Shown: positions 42,365-42,598 of the stretch, piece after piece
Layout of the letters: the number at the start of each line of letters is the position of its first letter
Numbering within the stretch: position 1 is the stretch's first letter
Origin: Nocardioidaceae bacterium
Lineage (GTDB): Bacteria > Actinomycetota > Actinomycetes > Propionibacteriales > Nocardioidaceae
Length of the DNA: 42,598 nt
Assembly (NCBI GenBank): GCA_029266455.1
Contig: JAQSWV010000020.1
Coordinates: 1-42,598, forward strand
Direction of reading: 5' to 3'
The notes under the pieces: model-generated
Seen by the model: the letters and a program-made list of their open reading frames with translations, nothing else
Told to the model about the DNA's origin: nothing
Database searches by the model: none
Position numbers and translations under genes: made by a program

Positions 42365-42598
42365 CTATCCGCCGGGGTTGCCGCCGCCGGGGTTGCCGCC
42401 GCCTCCGCCGCCAGTGCCGCCCCCGCCGCCAGTGCCGTCCCCGCCGCCCCCGCCGCCGGGGTTGCCGCCGCCGGGGTTGCCGCCGCCGGGGTTGCCGCCG
42501 CCGGGGGTGCCGCCGTCGCCAGTGCCGCCAGTGCCGCCCCCGCCGCGGGGGTTGCCGACGCCGGCGCCTCCGCCGCCAGTGCCGCCAGTGCCGCCCCC
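42365..42598 (-). CDS. Gly/Asn/Pro/Thr-rich C-terminal tail, probably of a class A penicillin-binding protein (5' part outside window)
   Basis: On the minus strand the frame runs from the window edge to TAG at 42367-42365. The visible 77 residues are almost entirely glycine with regularly spaced Asn-Pro and Thr: the unit GGGNP is repeated about six times and GGT or GGTGG blocks fill the rest. Such tails are common at the C-terminus of actinobacterial bifunctional penicillin-binding proteins, and a PBP gene is often next to the metallophosphoesterase and YqeY genes, so PonA is my best guess. Only the tail can be seen, so this is inference. The DNA itself is a slippage-prone repeat. Confidence 0.5.
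   Translation of the reverse strand, partial: GGGTGGTGGGGAGVGNPRGGGGTGGTGDGGTPGGGNPGGGNPGGGNPGGGGGGDGTGGGGGTGGGGGGNPGGGNPGG

Overview
The window is a 42.6 kb piece of a high-GC (about 70%) actinobacterial chromosome. The evidence is very strong G/C third-position bias, many GTG starts, GTP-type PEP carboxykinase (pckG), the actinobacterial partner gene of tadA, a LytR_C protein, a split transhydrogenase, and several start codons that follow a -10 box by only 6-8 nt (leaderless mRNAs). Gene content fits Nocardioidaceae/Propionibacteriales-type organisms. That placement is inference only.

Layout. 1-3.1 kb: tail of a membrane-anchored protein, then pckG and an IclR-type regulator, both on the minus strand. 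3.2-13.3 kb: the most distinctive region. A FAD-dependent amine oxidase-like gene is followed by a tightly coupled run of seven genes: corrinoid protein, DUF1638 protein, a small 'virulence factor'-domain protein, a methyltetrahydrofolate:corrinoid methyltransferase (MtrH/DHPS-like), a RACo-type [2Fe-2S]/ASKHA corrinoid reactivase, a non-pyrrolysine MttB-family methyltransferase, and a dimethylglycine dehydrogenase-like FAD/GcvT fusion. Read together (inference), they form a catabolic pathway in which the first N-methyl of a quaternary amine, glycine betaine being the leading candidate, goes through Co(I) corrinoid to tetrahydrofolate. The remaining methyls are then oxidised by flavoenzymes feeding methylene-tetrahydrofolate.

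13.4-18.1 kb: a tRNA-Arg(ACG) followed by an accessory patch. It holds a 15-bp triple repeat, an internally deleted and frameshifted IS3-type transposase relic, an integral-membrane alpha/beta-hydrolase, an HdeD-like protein, orphan ORFs and a possibly frameshifted membrane-anchored repeat protein. 18.2-27.9 kb: NhaA fused to a DsbA-like thioredoxin domain, an ACT-domain protein, an SDR, menB, a small cupin, pntAA-pntAB-pntB, upp, and the tadA pair.

27.9-31.6 kb: tRNA-Ser(CGA), a small zinc-finger orphan with a complex palindromic site, a CPA1-type antiporter, a LytR_C protein with its VapB-like partner, tRNA-Ser(GGA) and the small SRP RNA. 31.6-38.6 kb: the housekeeping block dnaX-ybaB-recR-DUF5063, then lysC-asd with a convergent LysE-type exporter. 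38.7-42.6 kb: acetoacetyl-CoA synthetase, tRNA-Pro(CGG), a membrane metallophosphoesterase, a GatB/YqeY protein, and the Gly/Asn/Pro-rich tail of a truncated protein that is probably a class A penicillin-binding protein.

The best candidate for a little-described system is the corrinoid/flavoenzyme methyl-transfer operon at 4.7-13.3 kb, especially the DUF1638 and virulence-factor-domain genes embedded in it. No CRISPR array, prophage or complete insertion sequence was seen.
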